From assembly GCA_030374765.1 (NCBI GenBank), contig JARGXX010000086.1, positions 434,001 to 498,000 on the forward strand: a stretch of DNA of 64,000 bases. Direction: 5' to 3'. How positions within the stretch are numbered: position 1 is the first letter of the stretch; every line of letters starts with the position of its first letter. Position numbers and translations under genes: made by a program. The notes under the pieces are model-generated. The model searched no databases and was not told where the DNA came from. It saw only the letters and a list, made by a program, of their open reading frames with translations. The stretch is from Agarophyton chilense (taxonomy: Eukaryota > Rhodophyta > Florideophyceae > Gracilariales > Gracilariaceae). Shown in pieces: positions 33,570 through 44,200 of this stretch.

Positions 33570-34454
33570 ATGAAGCCCACACCGTCTGGCGTGCGGTATA
33601 TGTGTGTGGGTGCTCTACTCGCCACTACCTTCATTACCATCGGCGTGATTCTTTCGTGTTTGTATGGTGCTTCTGCATCCCTTCGCCTTGCAAATTCACC
33701 TACATCCCCGCAAGAAACCTTACAGCTTTCCGATGCGCCCGCCGCCCCTGCACAGCCTATCTCTGCTTCAACGTCGTCCGCAGATCGTCTCCCACCATCC
33801 GAAGAACAGCGTCTCTATCAGAGAAAAGCGCTTGTCAATTACGGCGATATTTGGATGAGTCCGCTCGAAGTGAACCTCATACTTCGTAATCTGGATGGCA
33901 AAAATGTTTACATTGAATACGGCAGCGGTGGCAGTACCTTTAATTTTCCTCAGTTTGTTAAGCATGCCGTATCTGTTGAACATGATCGTGAATGGTGCAA
34001 GAAAGTCAAGGAAAAGCTTTCCACCAAGCCGAACTTATCGCATATTGACTACAGGTGTTTTTACGTCGACAAGGGCTTCAGGGGTTTCAATACCGGGGGT
34101 CGGACAGAGGGCACGTATCCAATGTTCAAGGAATATGTCGATCAAATTGATTCCGCTGGCCACGATTTATATGACTTTGTTCTTATCGACGGTCGAGCAA
34201 GAGTCGATTGTTCAATCAAGATTCTCAGTTATATTTCGCAGAAAACTCCTGTCTTCATTCATGACAGTGTTCGTTTCTTCAAGACCGGAGAATACTCCCC
34301 AGCTCTCAAATACTATGATATGATCGACTCCATTGGTGGAGATAGTCGACAGGGCATTGTTTTGCTAAGAAGAAAGAAGGAATATCAACATCTTCAAGGC
34401 GATCATGCTGCGATTCAACAAATTCTCCATGAAAAGTACAACATCTCAATATAG
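33570..34454 (+). CDS. Type II membrane protein with methyltransferase-like domain
   Basis: A 294-residue protein from the ATG at 33570. A short cytosolic end is followed by one membrane segment at residues about 11-32 (VGALLATTFITIGVILSCLY), then a Pro/Ser/Ala-rich stem to about residue 75, then a lumenal domain. The domain has a Rossmann-like glycine loop YIEYGSGGST (motif I), an acidic strand end VSVEHDREW, and FVLIDGRARVDCS, the layout of S-adenosylmethionine-dependent methyltransferases. Topology suggests the Golgi. In algae such proteins could act on wall polysaccharides or glycans, but the substrate is not shown by sequence. The catalytic role is inferred from fold motifs only. Intronless, and looks intact. 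Confidence 0.7.
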   Translation: MKPTPSGVRYMCVGALLATTFITIGVILSCLYGASASLRLANSPTSPQETLQLSDAPAAPAQPISASTSSADRLPPSEEQRLYQRKALVNYGDIWMSPLEVNLILRNLDGKNVYIEYGSGGSTFNFPQFVKHAVSVEHDREWCKKVKEKLSTKPNLSHIDYRCFYVDKGFRGFNTGGRTEGTYPMFKEYVDQIDSAGHDLYDFVLIDGRARVDCSIKILSYISQKTPVFIHDSVRFFKTGEYSPALKYYDMIDSIGGDSRQGIVLLRRKKEYQHLQGDHAAIQQILHEKYNISI

Positions 34455-35898
34455 AATTAAACATTTTAATTTGCGCCAGGCATGGTCTTCTGTGACGCTT
34501 TTCGTTGTTTGGACACTCCTGTTGTGGAACCTAAACTCGACAACGGGCGACACGTGTGACAACACTGAGTGCTGTCAGAGATCGCACGTCCGGCTCCCGG
34601 GACGATTAAACAAATCCCGGTGGCAGTGGGAACATGGCCGTGTTCTAATCCATCGCCCTCGAGGCTGATCGGGACGTGCTGTCCAGATAAGACAGCAGGC
34701 CCACGTACTGCGAGATCACGGCGTCGTGCTCGCGCGGACCTCACCTTCGTGTTCAATAAAAACCCCGGAGCCGTTCAACGAGGACGAGACAGCCCAAAGC
34801 AGAAAGGAGACAACGGGAAACTTCGTCCCGACTCATTGCTGCACCAACCGGCTCCCTTGCTGCGCTTCGCATTAATGTTGAGGCTTTACTCCCAAAGACT
34901 ACGATAGTTGTGGGCTCAGAAGTGCAAAAGCGAATAAAGAATTCCTGACTTAATCCGCCGATGTTTTCCGTCGGTGATGATGCCTATCTGTAGCTTCGCT
35001 ATGTTTTCAATCGGGCCGACCTCATGAAAGCTGCTGCCTAAAAAGGTACTGCTAAGTCATACAAAATTTTCGCGCAGCGCTTGGTCGCGATAATTATTGC
35101 TGCGGATTTCTTCCTGTTTAAAAATCCCTAGTCGCAGAAGCTCAGCAAAAGAGAGAAATTGACTTAAAACAGAAAGAACAATTGAAGGCGGTAAAAAAAA
35201 ATAGGAGACTTACTTGCAGTCGCCTTTATACTGACGTTGTCACCCGATGGATAACATCGTTTCAGAAGGTCACCAGTTGTCGTCCTGGGAAGAAAGAAAA
35301 TCTTTAAACGTTTTTTGCAAGTTTTCGTGGTCTGGATTCGAAACATCTTATTCACACTAAAAAAACTTCTTCTTCTCAGGTTAAGGAAGTTTGAACCATA
35401 AAAGTTTTAAAAAACACCAACCTATCAGAGAGTTCTCTCAAAAACGCTGTACTTCGGCTGATTGGTGAAACAGACCATCTCGTTAATGTTGCTCGGGATG
35501 AAAATGAAAATGTAGGAGTTTCTTCTAAACTAATCGAATAGATCTTTGGATGTTAAACGGAGCTCAAAAATTTATTAGTTCCGATGCAATTTAAGTACAT
35601 TTTTCAAGATCTCAAGAAACTCATCCAAAACATCCGTGAAACGATGTAAGAAATAACCGAAACTCTTTTTACAACCGTGTCGAGGCTTCCCGACAAAAAA
35701 GATATAAAATCTGAAGATCTCATCAGAGTCATCAAGACTAGATCGAGTTATCGTTCTGTTCTGTATTTGGAGAATTCGGTTAAAGTCCTTCGTTTGCTCT
35801 CTAGGTCTACAAAAGCATCTTATCAGCACCTCAACCGAAATGATTGTAGTGCAACGCCCTCGGCGATATTCCGGTGTCGGATACTAATAAGCTAAAAT
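34455..35898. other. Spacer with decayed coding-like sequence
   Basis: No intact gene. From about 35120 to 35280 a plus-strand frame reads KREIDLKQKEQLKAVKKNRR, then LYTDVVTRWITSFQKVTS. The T-D-V-V-T-R-W core recalls the hAT transposase C-terminal region, but nothing else supports that. From 35600 to 35890 another frame reads SRLPDKKDIKSEDLIRVIKT onward. Treated as unidentified, heavily decayed sequence. Confidence 0.3.
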
Positions 35899-37474
35899 TG
35901 ATACTCCCGTGGGGGGTGCTATAATTGAGAGGAAAGTTGTACAATTTTGGAGCTATGGGAACGTGGACTATTTAGAAGGCAGGAATACCCGTTAAAATGG
36001 GTCCCCAAATGAGAATAACATTAATTAGAAGTGTAGTAATATAATAAGTTCCACTAGATTAGTTTATTTAATTTAACTATTTAGTCTAGTGGCCACAGTA
36101 GAACATTATTTGGGCTCCGGCGATCTCGCCATCGCCATCACCAATTAAATGGGTACCAGGTGTTCGGCTCTAATTGTGACTGCCTTTGCAGGATTACTAC
36201 TCTTTTTGGAGGGTATCCGCATTGCTTTCGGTTCAGTTATCCCAACAACATCTCTTAAGGACTGATTTTTACTACACTTTATGTGTTTTCCTGTTTCTTT
36301 TATTCCTACATTTTACTGTGTGTTATAGGTTTCTTTATTTCCCCAGTATTGGGTTGTTTCTTGGTTTCTTGTTATTTCTACTACTCTGTTGGAGTTTCCC
36401 CCTTTATTTATCCCTTTATTTCCACTGTTACAAGTATTATGGGAATTGTCATCGTACACTTTACACTCGTTTCTATCCCCACTTCCGTGGTATATTTTGA
36501 AGTCTCCGTGGAGTTACGCCCACAGGTGGGAGATACGGAAGGCTCTACGCTGAGTTCCCTTAAGACCGGAGCAAGGTTTCGAACACATTGAGTGTCTTTT
36601 CCCTTCGAGGGGTCTTGCACTACAACTATATTGATTCAATGTTCAAGCAGCATCTCCAGAAGGATTTATTGAGTCCTGGTGCACCTACTTTGTCTGCGTC
36701 TGGTTCTGGTGCTAGATGCGGTTCTTCCAGTTTCAATTCTTCGTCTAAGAATTAAAAGAAGAAGATGAACATTGGGAACAAACAGCCAAGTTAATCGTGA
36801 GACGGCGGCAGAAAGGCCTCTTTTTCAGAAAAACGCCCCGCCGACACTGTAAAGTAACGATGATAGCGGTTGAGCCCTGTAAGCCGCCGGGCCCTGAAGG
36901 ATCTTGCAGATGACACGTGGACGGGTCGACCTCAGGTGGACTCATGTAGACTATTAATTTATTTTAATTAGTGTAATAGACTAGCATTACAGTGTCAGGG
37001 GGATCGCAGCGCCACGCCAGTACTATTTACTTGGCTCGAGTGACGCTTCTCCTTTAGAGTATGGTAGGCACCGTTAGGATACTAAATAAACCCCTTTGGT
37101 ATATTAGTTCCACCCTTTGGTCTTCAAGCCATCGTTTCCGTAGCTCCAACCTGTAGGAATACGCACTAAACGCAAGCCCATTGCACCAGGAACTCTGGGA
37201 GTGCCGCCGTCAAGGATTCGAACCCTAGCACCCGCTCTACCACGCTACCACCGGTTGAGACCAGTACGCTGACCAAACAGTAATTGCGTTATAGACACGA
37301 AATGTTTCAATTGGTGCTCTAATGCACACCTTCTTGGTGAGGATGCATGTCAGATTCCTAGTTTTTTGACAAAGAAGCGTAAACTGGAGTCACCCACTAA
37401 GGAAAGCAGAAAGAATACAGATGGTGGGTTTTTTCAGGACGGCTCCAATTCTTTGAAAGAGAAATAATCCATAT
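35899..37474 (+). mobile_element. Possible remnant of another LTR element, holding a solo LTR A
   Basis: The stretch at 35899-36110 begins TGATACTCCCGTGGGGGGTG and could be an LTR. Coding-like sequence follows to 36870 and resumes after the solo LTR at 37294-37474. There it reads DTKCFNWCSNAHLLGEDACQ and then a Lys/Arg-rich tail, resembling a degenerate CCHC knuckle of a gag protein. If so, an old gag was entered by an A-family element that later collapsed to a solo LTR, and D then inserted at its end. The family cannot be named. Broken and old. Confidence 0.3.
36871..37293 (+). repeat. Solo LTR of family A
   Basis: A 423 bp diverged copy of the LTR at 9000-9416, with the same start (TGAGCCCTGTAAG) and end (ATTGCGTTATA), the same AT-rich core, and the same T-arm-like GGATTCGAACC at 37214-37224. 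No A-family internal sequence adjoins it, so it is a solo LTR, the usual product of recombination between two LTRs. Clear target duplications were not seen. Confidence 0.8.
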
Positions 37475-38313
37475 TGAAGGACAATTTTCAAGGGGGTTTC
37501 TTCGCAGGACCTAGAAAGCTCGCTCGCTTGAGGAATAGCATGGTCTATGACAAGCTATACCGCTATTGCGTGCTGACGGCCGGTTACGACCAGAAGTGCA
37601 CGGGTGGAACACGTAGACTGCACGGATGCCGACGCTCTAGTACAAGGCGTGCCACACGTGGCCCGGATTCTACCTAATGGTTAGTATTATTTAGTAATTT
37701 TTAGTATTTATTTGGCTAGGCTATCGCTATTTAGTGTCTATTTTTCCGGCGCGCGCACTCTGTCAGGGGCCCCGCGCCACACTACTTAGGAGATTGAGCA
37801 CTGCTCCCCAGTAAAGACCCTCTTGGGAGACCAAGGAGGGAGTCTTGGCTCTGAACTCTTCGCCTTCGGCGCGTCTTCACCGCATACTGCGTGAGCGCCC
37901 GTCGCACGTTAGTTCATCCACCCCTCTGTCGACCAGAGTGCTACCAACACCGTGGGTTATATTTATTCGCCGACACTTGTCGTAGTCTCGCCCCTGTATA
38001 GGGTTTCGCCCCCGTTTTCCTCTTGTTCTCCTTTTTGGCTCTCGTGAGTGGCCGCACCACTCACCTCGCTCGTCCACCTCATACGAGTGTTTCCTCGCTC
38101 CTTTTCCGACAATCGCCGTGGCAACGCTCCACATAGGATTGATCACACCCCGGACTGTGCCATGCTCACCTAAACACTCTAGGTATATCCCGCCGGATTG
38201 GCCTCGGTCTTACACCAGACTCCGTCGTGCCTTTCCAGAGTGGCTCTGTTTCTGTGCTCCGCTGGGACGCGTCTCCTCCGCCTGAGGCGTGTCTCTCAAG
38301 AGAGGAAGATCCC
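37475..38313 (+). repeat. 5' LTR of element D, first part
   Basis: 839 bp matching 62459-63300 of the 3' LTR, from TGAAGGACAA to ...GAGGAAGATCCC, where B copy 2 begins. The remaining 45 bp of this LTR (GAACATCTTCGTGTTGTCTC to TTGTCCTACA) are at 49011-49055 on the far side of B. It contains an AT-rich promoter-like core near 37680-37740 and a poly(A)-signal-like AGTAAA near 37810 (AATAAA in the 3' LTR). Confidence 0.9.
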
Positions 38314-38980
38314 TGTAGTATCCGCTCTAACGCAGAGAGCAGACACCTGCGACAGCGTTCGGACTGCCGATGGGTCGCTTGCGGCGAAGGAAAAGGGGTG
38401 GTAGAGCTACAACACCACCGAGCTGGAAGTGGGGTGTAAGGCCACTACTCGCCAGCGAGGGTGAACAGTGCAACTGTAAAACGTTGATGGAACGTAGGTA
38501 CGAGACGGCTCGTGAAGTGGTTGGGGGCTGACTATCTATTATAGCTCGTTCGGATCTCCGGTTAAGGAATCCTAAGCGAGGAACAGAATAGTCATGATGC
38601 CCATGTTGTCTCCTTTACTTGAAGTCGGCGCTCACCTCTGGTGCACTATATACTGTGTGCCAGGGTGAGTGCCCAAATATATATATAAATAATACCCAGT
38701 GGTCAGCCACTTAGCCAAACCACTGCATGGGTACGGTCCCTAATGGACGTCTAGCTACAAAGGGTAGTAAAACCTGCCACGTGGATCGCTACTCCATGCG
38801 CGGTTGCAAGCCATTCCACTCGTGATACCATGTGTCCCACTAAGACATTCTGCCTCTAGGCATCCTACGCGGTGTGCCGTTTCATATCACAAGTTTGATG
38901 ACATCACTCACTTATGAGTTCCAACCGCGACTTCGCGAAAAACCAACATATCGGATTCCCCGACATAGTAGAATACTACA
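38314..38980 (-). repeat. 3' LTR of B copy 2
   Basis: A 667 bp LTR with TGTAGTAT / ATACTACA ends. The accessory gene starts 25 bp beyond its inner end on the opposite strand to gag-pol. The AT-rich block (AAATATATATATAAATAATA near 38677) is TATA-like in both directions. Confidence 0.93.
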
Positions 38981-38992
38981 TACCCCCCCTCG
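38981..38992 (-). other. Polypurine tract of B copy 2
   Basis: Reads AGGGGGGGTA on the element strand, directly against the 3' LTR, where plus-strand DNA synthesis is primed in this class. An equivalent tract is seen in D (62449-62458) and in the E fragment (56793-56804). Confidence 0.75.
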
Positions 38993-39005
38993 TTAAGCGC
39001 GAACC

Positions 39006-40832
39006 ATGGGAGACGCAAGAAGCGTTTATACGCAGTCGGACCGGTGTTCCGGGTACTCACCGTCATCACGAATTCCTCGCCGCCCGACCAACTCTTACAG
39101 TTCTCAACAGCATTCTGTTCCCCACCGCTCTTCAGCTCGATCTCTCGCGATGGATCCGAACGCCGGGTCCAGCCCGTTTCAGCCCTCCTCTGAGGATGTG
39201 CCTTCTGGGGCTCCGTCCAACACTGCTGGTTCTGCGTCGCAGCCTACTGCTCAACTCGGTCCATACTGTTCGTTCCCCACACCGTACACCGGGTTCCGTT
39301 CGGTACCGTTACCTCAGCCAACCGTGGCTCCGATGCCAAACGCGGCTTACGTCGCCTCTGCGGGTGTGATTCAAGTTCCTTCTCGTCGTGCTCAGCGGAG
39401 CTACCCGCACCCTGCGGATTTCTATGAACGAGATCCTCTCGACAACGTTGAACTTTTCGCGCAAGCGGCCTGGTTTGATCCAGTTGCTATCCGCGATGAC
39501 ACGTTGATACAAAAGTATGTACACGGTGGGTACTTCCCTGACTGTATTCCGGAACACGCGATTTATAGCGACGACTGGGCAAGCCATATTGCTTTGCCAG
39601 ACAGCGCGATTGCGCGATATTCAACGGAAACCTTGTCCGAAGCCCGTACGCAGTTCATCAAGCTGATTTACCAGCGTCTTCACCGATTCATCAGTACGGT
39701 TCTCCTCCCGCACGACTGGGAACTAGATACCTGGAAAGCCCGTACCGACGGTGAAGGTTCCTCGTATATCGAGACACTCGTTGAAGTCGATGTTAGCGGT
39801 TGGCGCGGTGTGCGCGGTGTGCGTGATGCAGCTCTCTGCTTTCAGCAACCTCTTCTCCGTGCGGAGTTCCGCTTCCTTCGAAAGCGTGACATTCCCTATT
39901 AAGATTATCCTCGTTGGGAACGTCGTACTCGATCACGTTTGGGCTATTTGGTGCCGTATCAAATGATCGAGATTGACCGCATCCGGCGGAACGCGCGCTT
40001 CGGGCGCTACATCGCTGTTCCGGAGCATTGGGCGGCGATCGAGAGTCCTCGTGGTTGCCCTGTGGAGCTCCCACCGGCGATCTCCTACATCGGGTCCGCG
40101 TTTGTTAACAACCCGTTCTCGGGATATTGGACGGTTGTTTATACCGAGTTTATCGCCAAGATTACCGTCGTCCTCCTATGGGATACTTATGATACCTTTG
40201 GTGTTTGGTACATGTCGCCCACAGCGCGAAAGTATGAGAGAGAACTCGATCTTTCCCTTGTCCTGGGATCCCATGCGAACCATGCCGACTTCCTCCATTT
40301 TGTGGATTTGATCGACAGTGTCGACTGGTCTGGAGTGCCAGCTGATCAATCCGCTCGCGGAACCCGTGCAAGACACTACGACCATTCTCCTGGACGAACA
40401 GCAAGTGCTGGAGATTTCGTTTGGTACGACCCCTGGACGCGCCAGTTGATCACCTCCAAGCGGGCTCGCTTTCTTCGGGAGAACCCGCGTGAAATGCCAC
40501 CGAACCAGCTTACTGGATACGTGTACGATGGTACTCCATCCGAAAACGGAGAGGAACCGTATGAGGAAGCGCCGGGAGCTGAGGCTGAACTCGGTTACGA
40601 AAAAGAGCCATAGCTGGCAGGCGTAGCGACTTCCGTCGATCAATCCGCAGCGGCGGGAGTTGCTCAAGAGTACTGTCATGGGTTTACCCAACAAATGAGT
40701 GCAGTGCCGGTCGAAGATCCAGGCTTGGATCCGCTAAGGCAGTTTCTCTTAGATGCGGGCTTTCCCGTGGACCAAGTTGAGGGTGATCGCGCACAGCTTC
40801 TTGAGAACCTGCGTGCTCGCACGCCTCTTTGA
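39006..40832 (+). pseudogene. Antisense accessory gene of B copy 2 (unknown function)
   Basis: Begins at an ATG in a good context (AACCATGG), 25 bp inside the LTR, and reads opposite to gag-pol. The product would be about 600 residues: a Ser/Pro/Arg-rich N-terminus of about 140 residues, then AAWFDPVAIRDDTLIQKYVH (about 39470), GYLVPYQMIEIDRI (about 39940), ELPPAISYIGSAFVNN (about 40065), an aromatic-rich segment with WYMSPTARKYERELDL, and AGDFVWYDPWTRQ (about 40410). The C-terminal motif FLLDAGFPVDQVEGDRAQLL lies at about 40745-40800. The same blocks occur in the same order in D and E. No signal peptide, knuckle, RT, protease or envelope feature is visible. I do not recognise the family. It is broken in about two places. 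A poly(A) signal follows at 40885. Confidence 0.75.
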
Positions 40833-40884
40833 TGATCCTAGAAAAGACTCCTAGTCAACACCCTTGCGGTGATATCTTGATACC

Positions 40885-40890
40885 AATAAA
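40885..40890 (+). terminator. Poly(A) signal for the accessory gene of B copy 2
   Basis: AATAAA about 50 bp after the end of the accessory reading frame and before the convergent pol end. A similarly placed AATAAA follows the E accessory gene at 58673. Its presence supports the plus-strand frame being a real transcript unit. Confidence 0.5.
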
Positions 40891-40932
40891 ACTCCGGTGA
40901 CTTCGTGTCTTCACGTTCTTTTCTTATCTTCT

Positions 40933-41052
40933 AGTCTTCATCTCTTCTCGCTTCTCGAGTTCTTAACTTCTTCTTCTCGCTTCTCGAGTTCTTCAATCAT
41001 CTCTTCTCGCTTCTTGAGTTCTTCAATCCTTCTTCTCGCTTCCCGAGTTTGT
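40933..41052. repeat. Short tandem repeat between the convergent genes of B copy 2
   Basis: Four imperfect units of about 27-30 bp built around TTCTCGCTTCTCGAGTTCTT. Two units are present at the same place in B copy 1 (14376-14435). Each unit contains the self-complementary CTCGAG or a variant. It separates the 3' ends of the accessory gene and pol. Confidence 0.8.
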
Positions 41053-41283
41053 CCTAGGTGATAATCAGTAAATGTCCTGTGCTTGCGTGTTTTCACGTTT
41101 CTTCCACATGAATTCTTGTTTTCTTCTGGCCTTTCGGGTTTTTACTACCTTTGTAGCCCATAATTAGAAATGGGATGTGCCCATGAGCCCGACTATCAAG
41201 GAGTCAATCTCCCTGGGGAGTGGTAGTCGCATGCGTCGATGATATCCCACGAGTTGCCAACGGTGGATATGAGCTATAGGTTC

Positions 41284-44200
41284 CTACGTATCCGCTTCCG
41301 GAGGAAAACCGTACCAACGGACTCGATACAGTAATTCTCTGGTATCTTCATGCTCACCATGTTCACATATGCGATCCATAACATATTCCTGGGAGTTTCC
41401 CAATGCCTTCGCTGTTGGCGCGAGACTCCTGTTAACAGGTTTGAAATGCCTTAGGGCTGACCCAAGCGTCTCTGTGTTAGCAGTCTCAGCGTCATTAAGC
41501 GTTCGCTCGTCGACTAACTGTCGTTCTTCCCGCAGGGGCAGTGTACTCATTCCTTGAGAGCCTTTCTCAGATAAAGAGCTATCCTGTTTTCCAGGTTCCA
41601 TAGAAGCGTACTTCTTGCTACTTCTCAATTCCATTCCTGGATGAACTTCCTTCGGTTTATCCGATTTCGACCGCTGTTCGGTGAATGATGGTGCTTGCAT
41701 CAGGACAGGAGGCGATACCTCTTCTTCTTCCTGCCCACGAGAAATGGGAGCCGATATCGGCGGAACAGCGAGTGGCGATTCACCTGACGGTTCAGCCTGA
41801 AACGGCAACGGTGCGTTTTCGCGTGCACTCGTTTCCAAGCCCTTGGGGCCAAATTCCAAAACAGCTTTCCTGCTTTCAGGTTCCATTTCTGTACCTACGG
41901 GTGTGCGCGTGCCACGGGGCATATCCCGATACTTCGGAAGCTGTAGGTGATTGGCGTACGCAACCGCCGGCGGTGGGAGACCAGGAGCTTGCTCCTCCAC
42001 TCTAGCCATTGGTGGCGGTTCACTCTCCCCAGAGTCACTTGGGCTTTTGCCTTGACGTTCCGTCGCACTTGACTCCTTAGTTCTACCAGATACCTGGACT
42101 TCCACTTGCGGGTCAGGCGCGATTTCAACGCGATCGCGCGATACATGTTCAACGTGCTCACCTGTCTTGATGACCACTGTGTCTTCATCAAGGTCCACCA
42201 CTTTGAAGGGTCCAGCCGCTATCGACAACAACTTATGACTAGATTCTTCCTGTTTGTCCGGTATTTCAACTCGCACGAAGACGTGACCTCCTACTCGGAT
42301 TGCCGGATTTCCTCTTCGCCTTCTGGCGTCATAGTTTCGCTTATAGCGAGCTTGCGTCTTTGATAACTCCTTAGCGGCTTCTTCCGCTCTGGCCTTCAGG
42401 TCATTCCTCCACTTCAGATGGTACTTAGCCGGGGTCGGCGCGTCCAATTCTGTCTCGTCGTCGAGCGCAACCGGTAAAGCCGGAGGGTTACGTGAGAGCA
42501 CGAGGTCGACCGGTGCCGTCTTCGTAGAGGTATGCACTTGTGTATTGTACGCGTAGCACAGAGTATCAGTAAACATGTCCCATTCTTTCGGGTGGTCCGC
42601 GATGTAGTGTTGTAGTGCTGCTATCAGCGTGCGGTTGAAACGCTCCACATGACCGTTGCATTGCGGATGATAGGTCGTGGTAAACACGTTTCGAATGCCC
42701 ATAATGCGGAAAACATTCTGAAAGAACTTCGCAACGAATTGCTTCCCATTATCTGATAACAGAACTTCTGGTGGTCCGTATATAAATACCCAGTGTTTGA
42801 TAAACGCCTGTGCGATTACGGCTGCAGTTATCCGCTTCAGCGGCCCAGTCCGCACTAGCTTCGAGAAGCGGTCGGTGATTACCAATAGGTAGCGATAACC
42901 TCGCCTTGAGCGAATCAATTCCCCTAGGATGTCGATGCTGACGTATCGTAAAGACGCTTTCGCCTGGAATAACGTCATCGGTTTCCGCTTCCTGTAAAGC
43001 TTCACGCGATTCTTCGCACATGTTGTACCCAACCTCACTGTAGCATGGCAGTCCATTGCCAAAGTAGGCCAGTAAAAATCTCTTTTTAGAGTCATGAACA
43101 ACTTAATTCCTCCTGGATGACCAGACAGCCTGCTGTAGTGTGCCAGATGGAGTATTCGACTCTTCAAGACGTGTGGAATCACGATTTGATCATGCTTTTC
43201 GACATGTCTCAACAGTATTCCTCGTGAATCGAGTGAAAAGGGGAGCTCCTCCCCCCCGTTAAGACGGGAGCGTATCGACGCACAAAACGTATCGGCGTGT
43301 TGCTCATTGAGGAGCTCAGTGCACGAGATTCGCTCGAGTTGAACTGAAGGGTCAGTGTCTGCTAATGCAAGGAACGGGTCTGCATCCGAATAATCATCAA
43401 GGGTCTCTTGTTCCTCTTCTTCAAAAGATGGTGAATGGGTCTCCATGTAGAAGCAAGGTATCTCTTCAACTATTTCGCCTTGGGTTTCGCCCAGTGTTTT
43501 GAGTCGCGATAGCGCGTCAGCTTGGACATTGGCCAATCCCTTCTTATACTTCACTTCGAAATCGAATTCAGAAAGGCGTAAGCTCCATCTTGTGATACGA
43601 CCAGACGGGTCTGTAATGGACAGTAACCATCGTAGAGACGAATGATCCGTGTTGACGGTAAAACGTTCTCCTTGGAGATACGGTCGCAATGTGGTTAGAG
43701 CCCAAACGACTTCAAAGCATTCCTTTTCTGAAACTGAATACTTCTTTACAGCTGCGTTCAGCGATCTTGACCAGTAACCAATGGGTTTGCGTTCACCATC
43801 AGGGTGTGTTTGAAAAAGGGCACACCCTACTTGGTACTCGCTAGAGTCGGTATCCACTGAGTATGGCAGGTTGGGGATGGGCAGCGCCAAGACTGGGGCT
43901 GTAATAATCTTTGTCTTCAGCGTGTCGAACGCTTCCACTTCAGCTTGTCTGAATTGTTCCAGCTGTACTGGTTGTCCTTTACGCAGCTTTGCGTTGAGCG
44001 GTGCCGCTATATGCGAGTATCGCGGCACGAATAGTCGGTAGATGTTGCACAAGCCGAGGAAAGAACGCAATTGCTTCTGTGTCGACGGAGATTGTACTTC
44101 GCGGAGAGCCGCTATTTGTGCCTCTTGAATGGCAAGCTGTCCCGGCTTGATCACATGTCCTAAGTACCGGACGGTTCCAGCGAACCATTCGCATTTCTTG

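Noticed and set aside
35120-35280. hAT transposase-like TDVVTRW motif
   Set aside because: A seven-residue match in a short decayed frame without the neighbouring hAT blocks; kept only as a note.
39006-40832. Accessory protein as an envelope or capsid gene
   Set aside because: No signal peptide, glycoprotein cysteines, fusion peptide or convincing membrane anchor, and the orientation is antisense to gag-pol; a structural role is not supported.
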